A model generated the notes under the pieces. It did no database searches. It saw nothing but the letters and a program-made list of their open reading frames with translations, and was not told the origin of the DNA. A stretch of DNA of 64,000 nt. Origin: Diploptera punctata. Its lineage: Eukaryota; Arthropoda; Insecta; Blattodea; Blaberidae. Shown piece by piece: positions 39,700-49,640 of this stretch (the first letter of the stretch is position 1; each line of letters starts with the position of its first letter). A program made the position numbers and the translations under genes. The stretch is taken from assembly GCA_030220185.1 (NCBI GenBank), contig JASPKZ010007250.1:3359501-3423500 (forward strand). Direction: 5' to 3'.

Positions 39700-40035
39700 A
39701 GCGCGACAGGCCTAGAAGGGCCTTGGCCAACCAGCTGACTGCTGGCCTCACATCCGCATGTGTTAATCACAGAGATAGACGATCATCTAGCTAGTGTAGG
39801 GGTGACATGTTGTCAGCATGTCGGGTCCCCCAACCGTTATAGCTGGTCTTCTCAAACTGGAGTCGCTACTTATTGTAGCTACCCAAATGACTCAAGATGC
39901 TGGGTGGGCACCAGTCTCATACTGGACAAAATTCCATGAGAAAAATTCTTCTCCCATGGGGACGTGAACCAGCGCAAGCCCCGTAGCTCTGTGCCAAAGA
40001 TTCTTGCCTCAACCACTCGGCTACGGCGCGGGACT
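39700..40035 (-). mobile_element. SINE-3, full length
   Basis: Reverse strand: GTCCCGCGCCGTAGCCGAG, A box TAGCCGAGTGGTTGAGG as in class II tRNAs, B box GGTTCACGTCC. The body is AATTTTTCTCATGG, GACTGGTGCCCACCCAGC, TAAGTAGCGACTCCAG and GGCCCTTCTAGGCCTGTCG. About 335 bp. Confidence 0.85.
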
Positions 40036-40239
40036 AAAATAAAAAAACAGTGCAATTAAAAAAGGTGAATGTTCAAACTTCAATTGTGGATTTCATAAAT
40101 AAAACAAACAATTAAAATGGCGTGCTCATGTAAAAAGATCGACAGAAGGATTACCAAAACCATTTGGCCATCATGATTATTATATTGTACTAGGTTTTTT
40201 TTTTAATATGAGTGTGTGAGCGAATGGAAAATCTTGTCT

Positions 40240-40790
40240 TAAATAACACTGACCAACAAAATAGAAACCTTTTTTTTTTGTCTCAGAAAGAAACATATGT
40301 GATTCAGATATTATTTTTTCTCCTGAATTAAAATATGATATCGGTTTTTCTCCATCACGCAAGGTTTCCGAGAGACAGGAATTTATAATTTCAAACATTT
40401 TAATATCTTCTACATTCGTAACCACACAATATTCGAACATTGGACTCACCTAGAAAGTAAGAAATGACGATTTTCTGCTATATTTCGCCTGTGGATCATT
40501 CCTCTTGATGGTCCAACAATAATCGGCCAGCATATTAGGATTCCATTTGCCTTGATATCTCTTTTCCATGGGTGAAAACTATTTGAGTTAGCTCATTTGG
40601 TTTTATTTTACAATGGACAAATGGACGAAAAAAAGTTTATTAAAAATAATTATTTAAATCCATTAATTGAAATTGAAATAGAAAAACTGTGAATGATGGA
40701 GAAATTCCGAATACATATTTGAAAACACGATAAAAAACTGCATTAAGTACAACTATTGGTACTCATGAGACAAAAATCATGTTGACTGGA
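40240..40790 (-). mobile_element. repeat X, unsplit copy (mariner empty site)
   Basis: Reverse complement of the 35.09-35.59 plus 36.92-36.97 kb sequence, with CACTGACCAACAAAATAG at one end. The frame reads MSPMFEYCVVTNVEDIKMFE, INSCLSETLRDGEKPISYF. On the same strand the segment equivalent to MEKRYQGKWNPNMLADYCW is at about 40490-40575. It contains no mariner. Confidence 0.85.
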
Positions 40791-40834
40791 GTTACTAATT
40801 GATTTGGCGGTTACTTGATGAAAATCCATATTCC

Positions 40835-40940
40835 ATTAATCGAATAAAAATAAAAATGTGAAAGTTGTACACGATTTTCATATTTATTTAAAGACAAATT
40901 CGTTACAGCTGTTTCAGTACTTCGTACCTTCTTCAGCCGA
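40835..40940 (-). mobile_element. Penelope-like terminal repeat
   Basis: Reverse strand: GCTGAAGAAGGTACGAAGTACTGAAACAGC, core CTGAAGA, stem GGTAC/GTACT, GAAAC. Matches 48.74-48.83 kb, including CATATTTATTTAAAGA. Confidence 0.6.
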
Positions 40941-41047
40941 ATACCATGATTACAGTTGAATTTTGTTATTAAAACTGTATTATATTATTATTGTATATTA
41001 TACTTTTTTAAATTATTCTTCACTGAGAGTAATTAATATTATAATTT

Positions 41048-41905
41048 CAAAGAAATAAACGTTATCTCAGTCAAAACATAAATTTATTGTGTCGACGTTT
41101 CAATCTCCTTATGTGAGATCATTTTCAAGACATGGTTGTTTATAAATTTATTGTACATAGACAACTCATCATTTTTTAAATATATGTATACAAATTTAAA
41201 TGAATAAATTTAAAATTCCAATTTATAATTAAAAATATTTTAGCAAGGAATCATATGTTCCACACCATTCATTTAAATATTTTTGTTTATTTAATACTTT
41301 ATTTTGTTCTTTTTTATATAGGCCATTTCTGCTATTAATGTTTTTTGGCAATTGCTTTCTTTGTGTAAAATTTTTATGTTATTCAATTTAATTATAAGTT
41401 GGAATTTTAAATTTATTCATTTAAATATGTATACATATAAGTAAAGTAAAGTAAAGTGATCCCACAACAGACCCGGAGGCCCTTGGGGTAGTAGGAGGTT
41501 AAGGCTCCCACTTTTTCTAGACAATCGGCCCTTGATGTCAGCCGGGTTGTCAGCCCTGCGTGACGGCCGCCTTTACCCCCAGAACAAGCGTCTGGTACTC
41601 ATTTCCGTTAGAGGCTGAGTCGACCCCAGGGCCATAGTGCCGCCAGAGGGTTTGGGTCAGTTTAAAAATCCTGACCCCAACGGGACTTGAACCCTGGACC
41701 CTCCGGCTTGTAGCTCAGTGCCTTAACCACTACGCTGCGGCGTGCCCCCAATATGTATACATATATTAAAAAAATTGTCTTGGTGATGGTAACTATGTAC
41801 AATAAATTTATAAACAACCATGTCTTGAAAATGATCTCACATAAGTAGATTGAAACGTCGACACAATAAATTTATGCTTTGACTGAGATAACGTTTATTT
41901 CTTTG
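41048..41905. mobile_element. Penelope-like palindrome interrupted by a SINE
   Basis: Outer arms 41048-41162 and 41792-41905 are inverted copies containing GTCGACGTTTCAATCTCCTT / TTGAAACGTCGAC; an inner pair (41180-41235, 41385-41440) extends the palindrome. A SINE-2 copy sits in the right half (41440-41749). The arms hold a degenerate hammerhead-like core (CTTGAAAATGATCTC...GAGATTGAAACG). Confidence 0.78.
41440..41749 (-). mobile_element. SINE-2 with perfect 16-bp target duplication
   Basis: Reverse strand: GGGGCACGCCGCAGCGTAG, A box TAGTGGTTAAGG, B box GGTTCAAGTCC, body CAGGATTTTTAAACTGACCC through GCCTTAACCTCCTACTACCC, tail (ACTTT)n. AATATGTATACATATA flanks it at 41424-41439 and 41750-41765 without mismatch. 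The second family copy is at 62.7 kb. Confidence 0.94.
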
Positions 41906-42329
41906 TAATTATTTTATTTATTGTCTTAAATGATCTTACAATATCGGGGATGGCGCCGTATTGAGCTGATCTCTCATTTGATAGGGGAGCCCCCCATGTC
42001 TTTCTGTAATCAAGAAGGATTGTTATAATTATGATGCAACGTAACATCTAATAACTGTAACAGGCACGTTTGAAACTAGCGACCAAGGTGTTTACGTTCC
42101 CTGTAGTAAATTCAACATAAAGTTGGAAAACTGCGTAATAAATACATCTATAAAATCAGGTGATGATCTTTAGAGACCAGAGCTGGGCCAAAGGGACAGT
42201 AAAGTGTGCCACAGCAGTAGTGTAAATGGTATCGTATATACAGTACCTCTCCGTTTAAATCTTGCAAACGTTTTAAGACACTAGTTTCATACGGATACAT
42301 ACATAGTATTCTGCACAAGAGCAGGTCTT
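41906..42329. other. no gene recognised
   Basis: Unassigned. GGGGATGGCGCCGTATTGAG (about 41945) is locally GC-rich, without a matching repeat in the window. Confidence 0.4.
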
Positions 42330-42968
42330 TCACTGCAAACTCAATATTCTCCACTCTTTCCTTTTTGTATCTGCATACAAACCATTTATTTTAATATTGT
42401 CTATCATCTGATGCATTTTTCTGCGTCTAATTTTCTTCCCGCTTATCATTCCTTCTAGGGCATCCGTCAGCAGGCAGTTTCTTCTTAGCCATTGACCAAT
42501 CCAAATTATTTTCCTCTTTTTTATGAGTTCCAGTATAGTTCTTCCTTCAACCACTCTGCCTAGCACATCTTTATCTTTATTTTGTCTGTCCTTTTTATAT
42601 GTTCCATCCTTCTCCATATCCACATCTCAAAAGCTTCCAGTCGCTTTTCCTCATTCCGTCGTAATGTCCAATTCTCTGCACTATACAATGCTACACTCCA
42701 CACAAAGCACTTCACTAGCCTCTTCCGTAATTCTTTCGTCAAAGGTCCGCAGAAAATGCTTCTATTCTTGTTAAAAGCTTCTTTTGCCATTGCTATCCTC
42801 TGCTGTACTTCTTGGCCGCAGTTCATGTTACTACTGATACTACAACCCAAGTATTTGAGGCTCTCCACTTGCTCAATGGCCTCATCTTTAATCCTCATGT
42901 TTATCTTCCTTGGTTTCCTTCCTATAATCATGGCCTTCGTCTTATTTATATTTATCTTCATCCCATAA
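42330..42968 (-). mobile_element. LINE family F, 5'-truncated
   Basis: Reverse frame 42560-42961: MKININKTKAMIIGRKPRKI, EQVESLKYLGCSISSNMNCG, RKRLVKCFVWSVALYSAENW, TLRRNEEKRLEAFEMWIWRR. It then shifts to the frame ending at 42330: DVLGRVVEGRTILELIKKRK, WIGQWLRRNCLLTDALEGMI. This is the thumb and C-terminal region of a reverse transcriptase from a further RTE-like/LINE family. It is the only copy in the window and no tail was seen. Confidence 0.82.
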
Positions 42969-43289
42969 TCCTCATACTGTTCTTACGGATGAACAAAGCA
43001 ATATTATCAGAACGATATAGGCCTACTGTTAAATTCTGAGTTGAACAGCACGCTGCGCTGTAAGGGAGGAAACTGGCGGAAACACACCAGGTGAGGGAGC
43101 TAGTACAACTACAGGGATGAAAGAGTATATATTAATCCAGAAACATTGACCTTCAAGCTAGCACCACCAGCCTTAATGTTTGGTATGTTTTGTACATGAA
43201 ATTTCCATTTCGACATTTAACATATTTTTAATTATTTATAAATAGTATAGCGATATATAATCTATATTGTCAAATATGTACTTGTAATT
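42969..43289. other. no gene recognised
   Basis: Unassigned; may include the upstream 3'UTR of the following CR1-like end. Confidence 0.35.
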
Positions 43290-43375
43290 TGTGGTGATTG
43301 TGTGGAAGAAGAGGCCTTAAGGCTTTAACTCTGCCAGAATAAAAATATTATTATTATTATTAGTATTATTATTAT
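43290..43375 (+). mobile_element. CR1/L2-like LINE 3' terminus
   Basis: GTGTGGAAGAAGAGGCCTTAAGGCTTTAAC and TCTGCCAGAATAAA then an ATT run match the family 3'UTR. Confidence 0.7.
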
Positions 43376-43934
43376 ATTACTATATTAAGAATGTATGGTA
43401 ATTCAGCGTGAACACGCTCACTCTGCTTCTGATGTCACTGCAACAACATTACCCCTACATCATGTTGTTAAGCTCAGGATGTAACAGTAGGTATTATACG
43501 ACACATCACAGTGGAGCGTTTACCTCCAGTCAAAGCAGCACTGTTGCTGCTTCGTACGGACGTAGATACCAACCATGTATAGTCAGAAACAAATAGCAAA
43601 TAAAGCAGTTACCCAGATCACTTAAGGTAATAGTTGCAGTCTCCTCGACGCCACAGACTGACGTGAAGCGAATGTACGCAGGATAACACGGCATTAGTTC
43701 GCAAATCATCCAGAAACGAAGCAGATAAATGTTCCCTGTTTCGGAAAGTAATCTTCCGGGGATTATTAACGAGTTCACAATGCTTTTGCGCGTTGTATAG
43801 CTATGCAATCTCCGTTAATCAGACCACGTAGCTCCAATATTTGAAATGTATTGGCTCCGATTGGAAGACAGGCGAAGAATACAATTGCGTCTGCATCTTA
43901 TACAACACTTTGTACAGCTAATCGCCCCTTTATA
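43376..43934. other. no gene recognised
   Basis: Mixed composition, short frames only. Confidence 0.4.
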
Positions 43935-44259
43935 TTTCTACTCGCTTCCATTCGCTATCTTTCCACCGTAACTTAAACACACGATGGAGAGAAAATTTAA
44001 CTCTAGCTGTTCCTCTACATCGAACATCTCACTATTCCTCATCCTTCCTTGTTTCAGCCACACGACTCTGGAATTCCCTCCCCTCATATATCCAGGACTG
44101 CCCGATTCAAAAACAGTTAAAAACAAAACTCACTTCATATTTTCTTACACAATATAACATATAACCGTGTTCCATGTATTATTTTATTATTTTATATTTT
44201 AAACTTTTCTTACCAAGCCAATTACTTAAACTGATTATTGGTTATTATTATTATTATTA

Positions 44260-44337
<78 letters not shown>
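43935..44337 (+). mobile_element. CR1/L2-like LINE 3' end with ATT tract
   Basis: Translates NTRWRENLTLAVPLHRTSHY then SSFLVSATRLWNSLPSYIQD and LKTKLTSYFLT, the conserved C-terminal block (RLWNSLP). It ends in a long (ATT)n at 44243-44335. The usual 3'UTR hairpin is missing, so the tract replaced or deleted it. Confidence 0.75.
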
Positions 44338-44672
44338 GACCACCGCTGTGTCTCAAGGTAGCGTGCTGCCTTGTCACGCAGCGGGCCCGGGTTCGATTCC
44401 CGGTCGGGGCACTTTTTCTGGGTGAGGTTTTTCTCGGGGTTTTTCCTCACCTGTAAGACAAATGCCAGGAAAAATTTAAGGCCCAAACAGTCCCCGAAAT
44501 CATATGGCCATCATCATCATCCTTCACCGGTGTGGAAAGCAACGGCTAGCTACCACACCTACAATTCCCTAGTAAAGCTGCAAAGCAAAGCATGAAAATG
44601 CTATGATTGCAGTGAAGGACCTGCCCCCTTGCAGAATTAGTATGCATGTATGTATGGATGGATGGATGAATT
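44338..44672 (+). mobile_element. SINE-1, type A, with ATGG tail
   Basis: ACCACCGCTGTGTCTCAAGG head, B box GGGTTCGATTCCC, body and CATCAT segment, then the type A module (GTGTGGAAAGCAACGGCTAG to GACCTGCCC) and a tail of ATGG/ATGT repeats (44643-44668). The clearest type A reference copy. Confidence 0.92.
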
Positions 44673-44789
44673 ATTATTATTACTTTTTTTTTTTTGCTTC
44701 CCTTGTCAACTTTATATTGTGTAGCCTATATCGATTATGTATCATTAATCAACATGTAGATAATTCATAATTTATATTATAATTATGTA

Positions 44790-44880
44790 CAATTTAACCT
44801 GATGAAGTGAAAGAGAAGACCTTACGGTCTTAACTCCATCAGATAAATTAAATAAATTAATTAAAAATAAATAAAAACAT
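44790..44880 (+). mobile_element. CR1/L2-like LINE 3' terminus with covarying hairpin
   Basis: AACCTGATGAAGTGAAAGAG, then AAGACC-TTAC-GGTCTT (44816-44831), AACTCCATCAG and an ATAAATTA tail. Both stem arms differ from the usual AAGGCC/GGCCTT yet still pair. Confidence 0.72.
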
Positions 44881-44993
44881 TTACAATTTTCAATCTTTTA
44901 AAAGAAGATTAAACAAATTTTGTGTGTGTTTATTAGTATGCAGGAATAGTAGTGAGACGTGAAGTTACGAACAAAGTAAACATAGTGCATTTA

Positions 44994-45101
44994 GGGTCGG
45001 TTTCACCAACAGAGATAACTGTATTACGCCAGTTTAAGCTATGTATTATATATGGGGAAAAACTGGCGTAACAGAGTTACCTCTGTTGGCGAAACTGATC
45101 C
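44994..45101. mobile_element. 108-bp MITE with TTA duplication
   Basis: GGGTCGGTTTCACCAACAGAG at one end and its complement (CTGTTGGCGAAACTGATCC) at the other; about 45-bp inverted repeats, TTA on both sides (44991-44993, 45102-45104). A 3-bp TTA duplication suits PIF/Harbinger-type MITEs. Confidence 0.72.
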
Positions 45102-45800
45102 TTAATGGTTAATTAAACTGTTGGGTACACAGTGCGACGGGCCAAACATGGCGGTTACTAAAGTTAGTTTTTAATTTCGGATTTAAGCAAATCCCCCACT
45201 TCTAATTGGTCCGTTTCGCAGATGTTTGGAGAATACCTTCCTCGGTTTATTTTAATAGGATATACAGAGTCTGGCTGTGAATCATCCAAAATTACGACCA
45301 CTAGAGCGATTTTTAAATTTTAATTTCAGGTGAATCCTACGTCTAATGGTCCCATTTTCGGTGCCTACTAGAAAGGATCGGCGAAGATCTGTAGTTTTTT
45401 TAAAAACTATTTTATCAGAACAACCTTAACAGCTTCATTCCTCCGAAATTCCCTAATAACAGAAAAGGTGAAAGAAAAAGGTAATTGATATAAGAAAGAC
45501 ACTAGGGTAAAAAAAGCAGAAAAGTAGTAGTAGGACCTTATTAGACAGAAAGTAAGATATTTACAATGTTATTTACAAATATGGGTCGCACGGGCAGTAA
45601 GCCGTACGTGCTGTTGACAGTCCGTTACAATAAAGTAATAATTGCTACTAGTGTGAAGAAAAATAAACAACAAAAAAAAACAATAACATTACAATTACAT
45701 AAAGAAAACGCAATAATATTACAATTAAATAATAACACAATAGCATTATACACTAATTAATTTATATATAATTATTAAGAATTAATGTTATTGCATTTTG
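45102..45800. other. no gene; dispersed repeat trace
   Basis: 45300-45440 shares short stretches with 1905-1990 and 17310-17350 (GAGCGATTTTTAAATTTTA, AGCTTCATTCCT). The rest is AT-rich, with ACAATTACATTA-type repeats near 45670-45740. Confidence 0.4.
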
Positions 45801-45811
45801 ATAACATATAT

Positions 45812-46100
45812 TTATTCAAGAATGAGTGTTGTTCTTATTGTCTGCGTTTTGTCCAGAAATTTACCCAAGTTTATCCAATTTTCTGGATTTACCAATAACT
45901 CGTAGCATGCCAATCTTTCCCGATTTGAATTTAGAAATCTTTCCAGTAATAACTGACGTCTCCAATATTCTAAATCATTACATTGTCCTAATATATGTAT
46001 CTCATCTTCAAATTTCCCGCACATTGGACATATTCGCATATCGTGATCGTCGCTAATTTTTTTTGAAATTTCCATGTCCCTAGCCTAAACCAAGCAAACC
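45812..46100 (-). pseudogene. LINE-like C-terminal zinc-finger fragment
   Basis: Reverse frame 45812-46075: MEISKKISDDHDMRICPMCG, KFEDEIHILGQCNDLEYWRR and QLLLERFLNSNRERLACYEL. CPMCG with H and C in EDEIHILGQC forms a CCHC motif like that ending many R1/Jockey/I-type LINE ORFs and related standalone arthropod ORFs. It lacks recognisable RT. A host gene fragment cannot be excluded. Confidence 0.5.
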
Positions 46101-46319
46101 CTGATCTCTCTTTAAATCATAGGTTGAGTATATACGATTCTTTTCCCCAGACGTGTTTTAGGTCTCTTTGTAAACACAGTGAGCGTTTTCCTGTAAAGTA
46201 TAAAAAAGGGGAAAAAAACCTTCCCGCAATATAAATATGATAGTGAATATCATCTCGAAGCACTTAATTTTTCTAACGACCGTCAATTAAAAATATACAT
46301 TCTATATAAATCCGGGGTC

Positions 46320-46348
46320 TAATCTCTCTCTCTCTCTCTCTCTCTCTA
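46320..46348. repeat. (TC)n microsatellite
   Basis: Clean CT repeat of about 28 bp. Confidence 0.95.
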
Positions 46349-46372
46349 CTTTGGCCCGTTGAATTTCCAGAT

Positions 46373-46580
46373 ATGAATATTATTAAAGCAATATGGTGTA
46401 AATCGGAAACTAGATATGAACAAAATTTCCAATCATCATCTTCTCTTAGAGAATCAAAAGAAATTCTCCATGAAGAATTGTACAAGATACCCATAGAATA
46501 CATTCATAAGTTGTACGAATCAATTCAAAGAATAAATGCAGCTGCTTCAAAGACTAATGGTGATCTTACACCATGTTAAT
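46373..46580 (+). pseudogene. Tc1-like transposase C-terminal fragment
   Basis: The frame ends ELYKIPIEYIHKLYESIQRI then NAAASKTNGDLTPC and stop, which resembles the C-terminal end of Tc1-type transposases (a short amphipathic region, then small residues and a G-x-T-x-C/Y end). No catalytic region is present, so the call is tentative. Confidence 0.45.
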
Positions 46581-47296
46581 GAAGATTTAGAAGGTGTTTT
46601 CATTATTTTGTCTACCCCCTGAATATTTTTCTTGTTTAATTAAATCCTTCTTGATTAGAAGTTGAGATATAATTCAGTAATGTAGCACATTTGTCCATCT
46701 GACAGTCCAATTACCTCTGACAAATCAACTGACAATCAAGATGTCAGACAAAATTAACAAGGACTCGTCTCCATTAGGCTATGTTTGGTGTCTAAATCAG
46801 GATATTTTCATGCATGTTTCATTCTATGGAAATACTAAGAATTCCAACAAATTATGAAGGATGATCTTAGTTAGTTTGATAGACATATCCGTTGGGAGTT
46901 TTTTTCCTCAATCCAATTATTCTCTAGGTAATTTCTCGCAACTAAATTCCCAAAGATAAAAAAGGAAAAATAACAAATTTTCAAAGTAATTATGCTTCCA
47001 ATGATCATAATTCACAAAACAAAACAATAATTCAATACCATCATTTATCATCATTTCAAGGTTTAGGAGAATCTTCTATTGCGGCCTTTGGACTGTTTAT
47101 AAAAGTCCCTTGGTCTTCCCAAATTCCGTCTTCCTGTTGCTTTGTATTCGTAGACTTGCCCTGGAATGCGGAATACTGGCATCCGCAGTACATGGAAATT
47201 CCATCAAATAATATAATAAAATATTTTTTTTTTCGTGGAGGGGAAAGATGTTGAAGTGGTTGCGGATGTATTCGATTCTTATTTTACCTAAATTCA
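46581..47296. other. no gene recognised
   Basis: AT-rich. No repeat assigned. Confidence 0.4.
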
Positions 47297-47641
47297 GATC
47301 ATCCCTTCCATCCATCCATCCATCCATCCATAGTAATTCTGCCCGAAGGAAGGTCCTTCACTGCAATAATAGCATTTTCATGCTATGCTTGCAACTTTAC
47401 TAGGGAATTGTAGGTGTGGTAGCTTCCCGTTGCTTTCCACACCGGTGAAGGATGATGATGATAAGGATGATGATGATGGCCATATGATTTCGGGGACTGT
47501 TTGGCTCTTAAAGTTTTCCTGACATTTGTCTTACAAAACCCCGATAAAAACCTCACTCAGAAAAACTGCCCCGACCGGGGATCGAACCCGGGCCCGCTGC
47601 GTGACAAGGCAGCACGCTACCTCGAGACCACAGCGGTGGAC
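47297..47641 (-). mobile_element. SINE-1, type A
   Basis: Reverse strand: TCCACCGCTGTGGTCTCGAGG head, B box GGGTTCGATCCCC, body, ATCATC segment, type A module, and an ATGG tail seen as CCATCCATCC at 47308-47332. Well preserved. Confidence 0.93.
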
Positions 47642-48714
47642 ATTCATCCCTTAATGGAACTTAAAAAATGATTTCAGTTTACTGTATTTTATTCAAATAT
47701 ACCTTTCTCAATGTCTAAGTTCCATCCCCATTCATTTGTTTTACAAACCCCTACTAGTACTTTTTGAATATTTTCAATTTTAGAGAATTCAGAAAGAATG
47801 AAACTATTGTTTTCATGAAAATATATATTTTTTAATGTTTACAGATCTTCCCTTCCCCGATCCTATCAAGTAGGTGCCGAACATTACCACGATACAAATA
47901 AATAAATAAATAAATAAATACATAAATAAATAAATACATAAATAAATAAATACATAAATAAATAAACAAATAAACATAATTACCATGATATTTGTATCAT
48001 GGTAATTTGTGTCTGTATGTGTGTGTGTGTGTGTGTGTGTATTAATGTGTGTGTGTGTGTCCGTTGATTCTCTAGCGGCCGCAATTTTTGTTTCATGGAA
48101 ACTAAACTTGGCATATGGCAATTCATTTTAAAAAGTAAGGTAGAGTTTGTTAACCAACAATATCGAACAATTACGTGTAGGAATTCACTTGAAACTAAAA
48201 CCCAAAAATCGATTTAAAGGTCGCAATTTCAGATGTTTCACAAAGAAAAACTCAGTATACCCTATTAAAATAAACCGAGGAAGACATTCTCCAAAAATCA
48301 GTGAAATGCAAACATTAGAACTGACCTCTTATCAGAAACCCCAAATTAAAAATTGACTAGCAACTGTTATGTTTGGTTCGTTGCACTGTATCCCATACAT
48401 TTTAATTAATATATCCTGTAATCTACAATGGTTTAATTTATTTAATGTTTTAATAAAGTAATTGAAAAATGAATCGGTAGATATTACTCAAATAAGTGTC
48501 AAATTATACAATATACAATACGTAGGTAATAATTTACGGTTATGCATGCTTTATTTTCACTGCAGTCCGACACTTTTAAATAAGCTGGCATTAGATATTG
48601 AGTTTCTACAATTCAGAAAATAAATATAGTGCTCAAAACAGCAAAATGGGAGCATCAATTTTACTTGCTGTGGAATTTGCCTAGTTTACGTAGTTCTTGT
48701 AAGATGGACTTCTT
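47642..48714. other. no gene; AAAT and TG microsatellites
   Basis: AAATAAAT/ACATAAAT repeats at 47895-47975 and TG repeats at 48015-48060. The open frame 48147-48356 (RFKGRNFRCFTKKNSVYPIK) has no recognised match. It might be a mobile-element fragment. Confidence 0.5.
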
Positions 48715-48734
48715 AAAATTAATTAAATAAAAAT

Positions 48735-48835
48735 AAAACTTAGTTTTATTTGATTTTCATATTTATTAAGATATAATTCAGTGACAGGTGTTTCGGTACA
48801 CTGTACCTTCTTCAGACATGTTAACAAATTATGAA
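48735..48835 (-). mobile_element. Penelope-like terminal repeat
   Basis: Reverse strand: GTCTGAAGAAGGTACAGTGTACCGAAACACC, core CTGAAGA, stem GGTAC/GTACC, GAAAC. Same family as 40.84-40.94 kb. Confidence 0.65.
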
Positions 48836-48889
48836 TTGTGTTATTATAGTACGGGATGAAAAGGATATCCCTGAAAAAAATACTAGTTA

Positions 48890-49334
48890 TGATAAAAGTT
48901 TGGGAATTATTAATCAAGCTATGAAACCATTACTTGTACAAAAACGCCAGATTACGTTTATATAACCCTTTGGCTAGACCAGTGTTGACCTAAGGTAGTG
49001 AAGCATGGACACTAAAAAGACAACATGAAAGAAGAATAACGACTTGTGAAATGAGATTCATGAGCAGAACAGCGGGTTACACCAGATGGGATCGGAAAAG
49101 GAACACCGATATCTTAAAACAATTGAAGACTACGCCAATTTTGGAATATATTAAACAGTGCCAACTAAATTGGAAACACCATCAAGAAAGAATGAGTTCA
49201 AATCGGATCCCCAAAGCTGTTATAATTATATACCAAGAGGACGAAGATCACTGGGCCGTCCTATGATACGCTGGAGGGAAAATTTTCTATAGGATCGTAA
49301 CAGGCCTTGGCCTAATACTTGGAAGGAAGAAGAA
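48890..49334 (+). mobile_element. LINE family D 3' fragment
   Basis: LGIINQAMKPLLVQKR, RLYNPLARPVLT-GSEAWTLK, RITTCEMRFMSRTAGYTRWD, NWKHHQERMSSNRIPKAV, then a shift to GRRSLGRPMIRWRENFL and stop. The short 3'UTR GATCGTAACAGGCCTTGGCC ends in GAAGAAG. The stop in TYGSE and the later shift show decay. Confidence 0.87.
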
Positions 49335-49640
49335 GCTCTCATGTGTTCTTTTATACGAGAGATAAAAGGTCTACCTGTTTGTCCTATATAGTCATTATCA
49401 CATGTGCCACACTTCAATTTATATACACCTGATAATTTTTATTTTTTATTTTGGTTTTATTGTTTTTATTATATTATGTAAAGTTTTATTAGTTTTAAAT
49501 GCCACATTAATGTTCAACTTTTTTAAGTGTTTAGATATTTTATTGGAAAGTGGGCCTATGTATGACATTATGACATATTTCTTTATGTTCTCCTTGGGTA
49601 AAGGAAAAACTTTGTTAATTGCTTTTTTGTAATGAATTTT
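49335..49640 (-). mobile_element. Penelope-like element, linker and GIY-YIG start
   Basis: Reverse strand: INKVFPLPKENIKKYVIMSY, IGPLSNKISKHLKKLNINVA, FKTNKTLHNI, then YKLKCGTCDNDYIGQTGRPF, SRIKEHMRA. This is the junction of the reverse transcriptase C-terminus and the GIY-YIG nuclease in Penelope-like elements, including the CGTC zinc pair and YIG. It stops abruptly at the GAA tail of the LINE at 49334. Confidence 0.85.

Noticed and set aside
46373..46580. host gene exon
   Set aside because: The C-terminal pattern is closer to Tc1-type transposases; kept only as a tentative pseudogene.
47813..48121. 102-codon reverse-strand frame
   Set aside because: Made of TG and AAAT microsatellite translation (TH and IY repeats).
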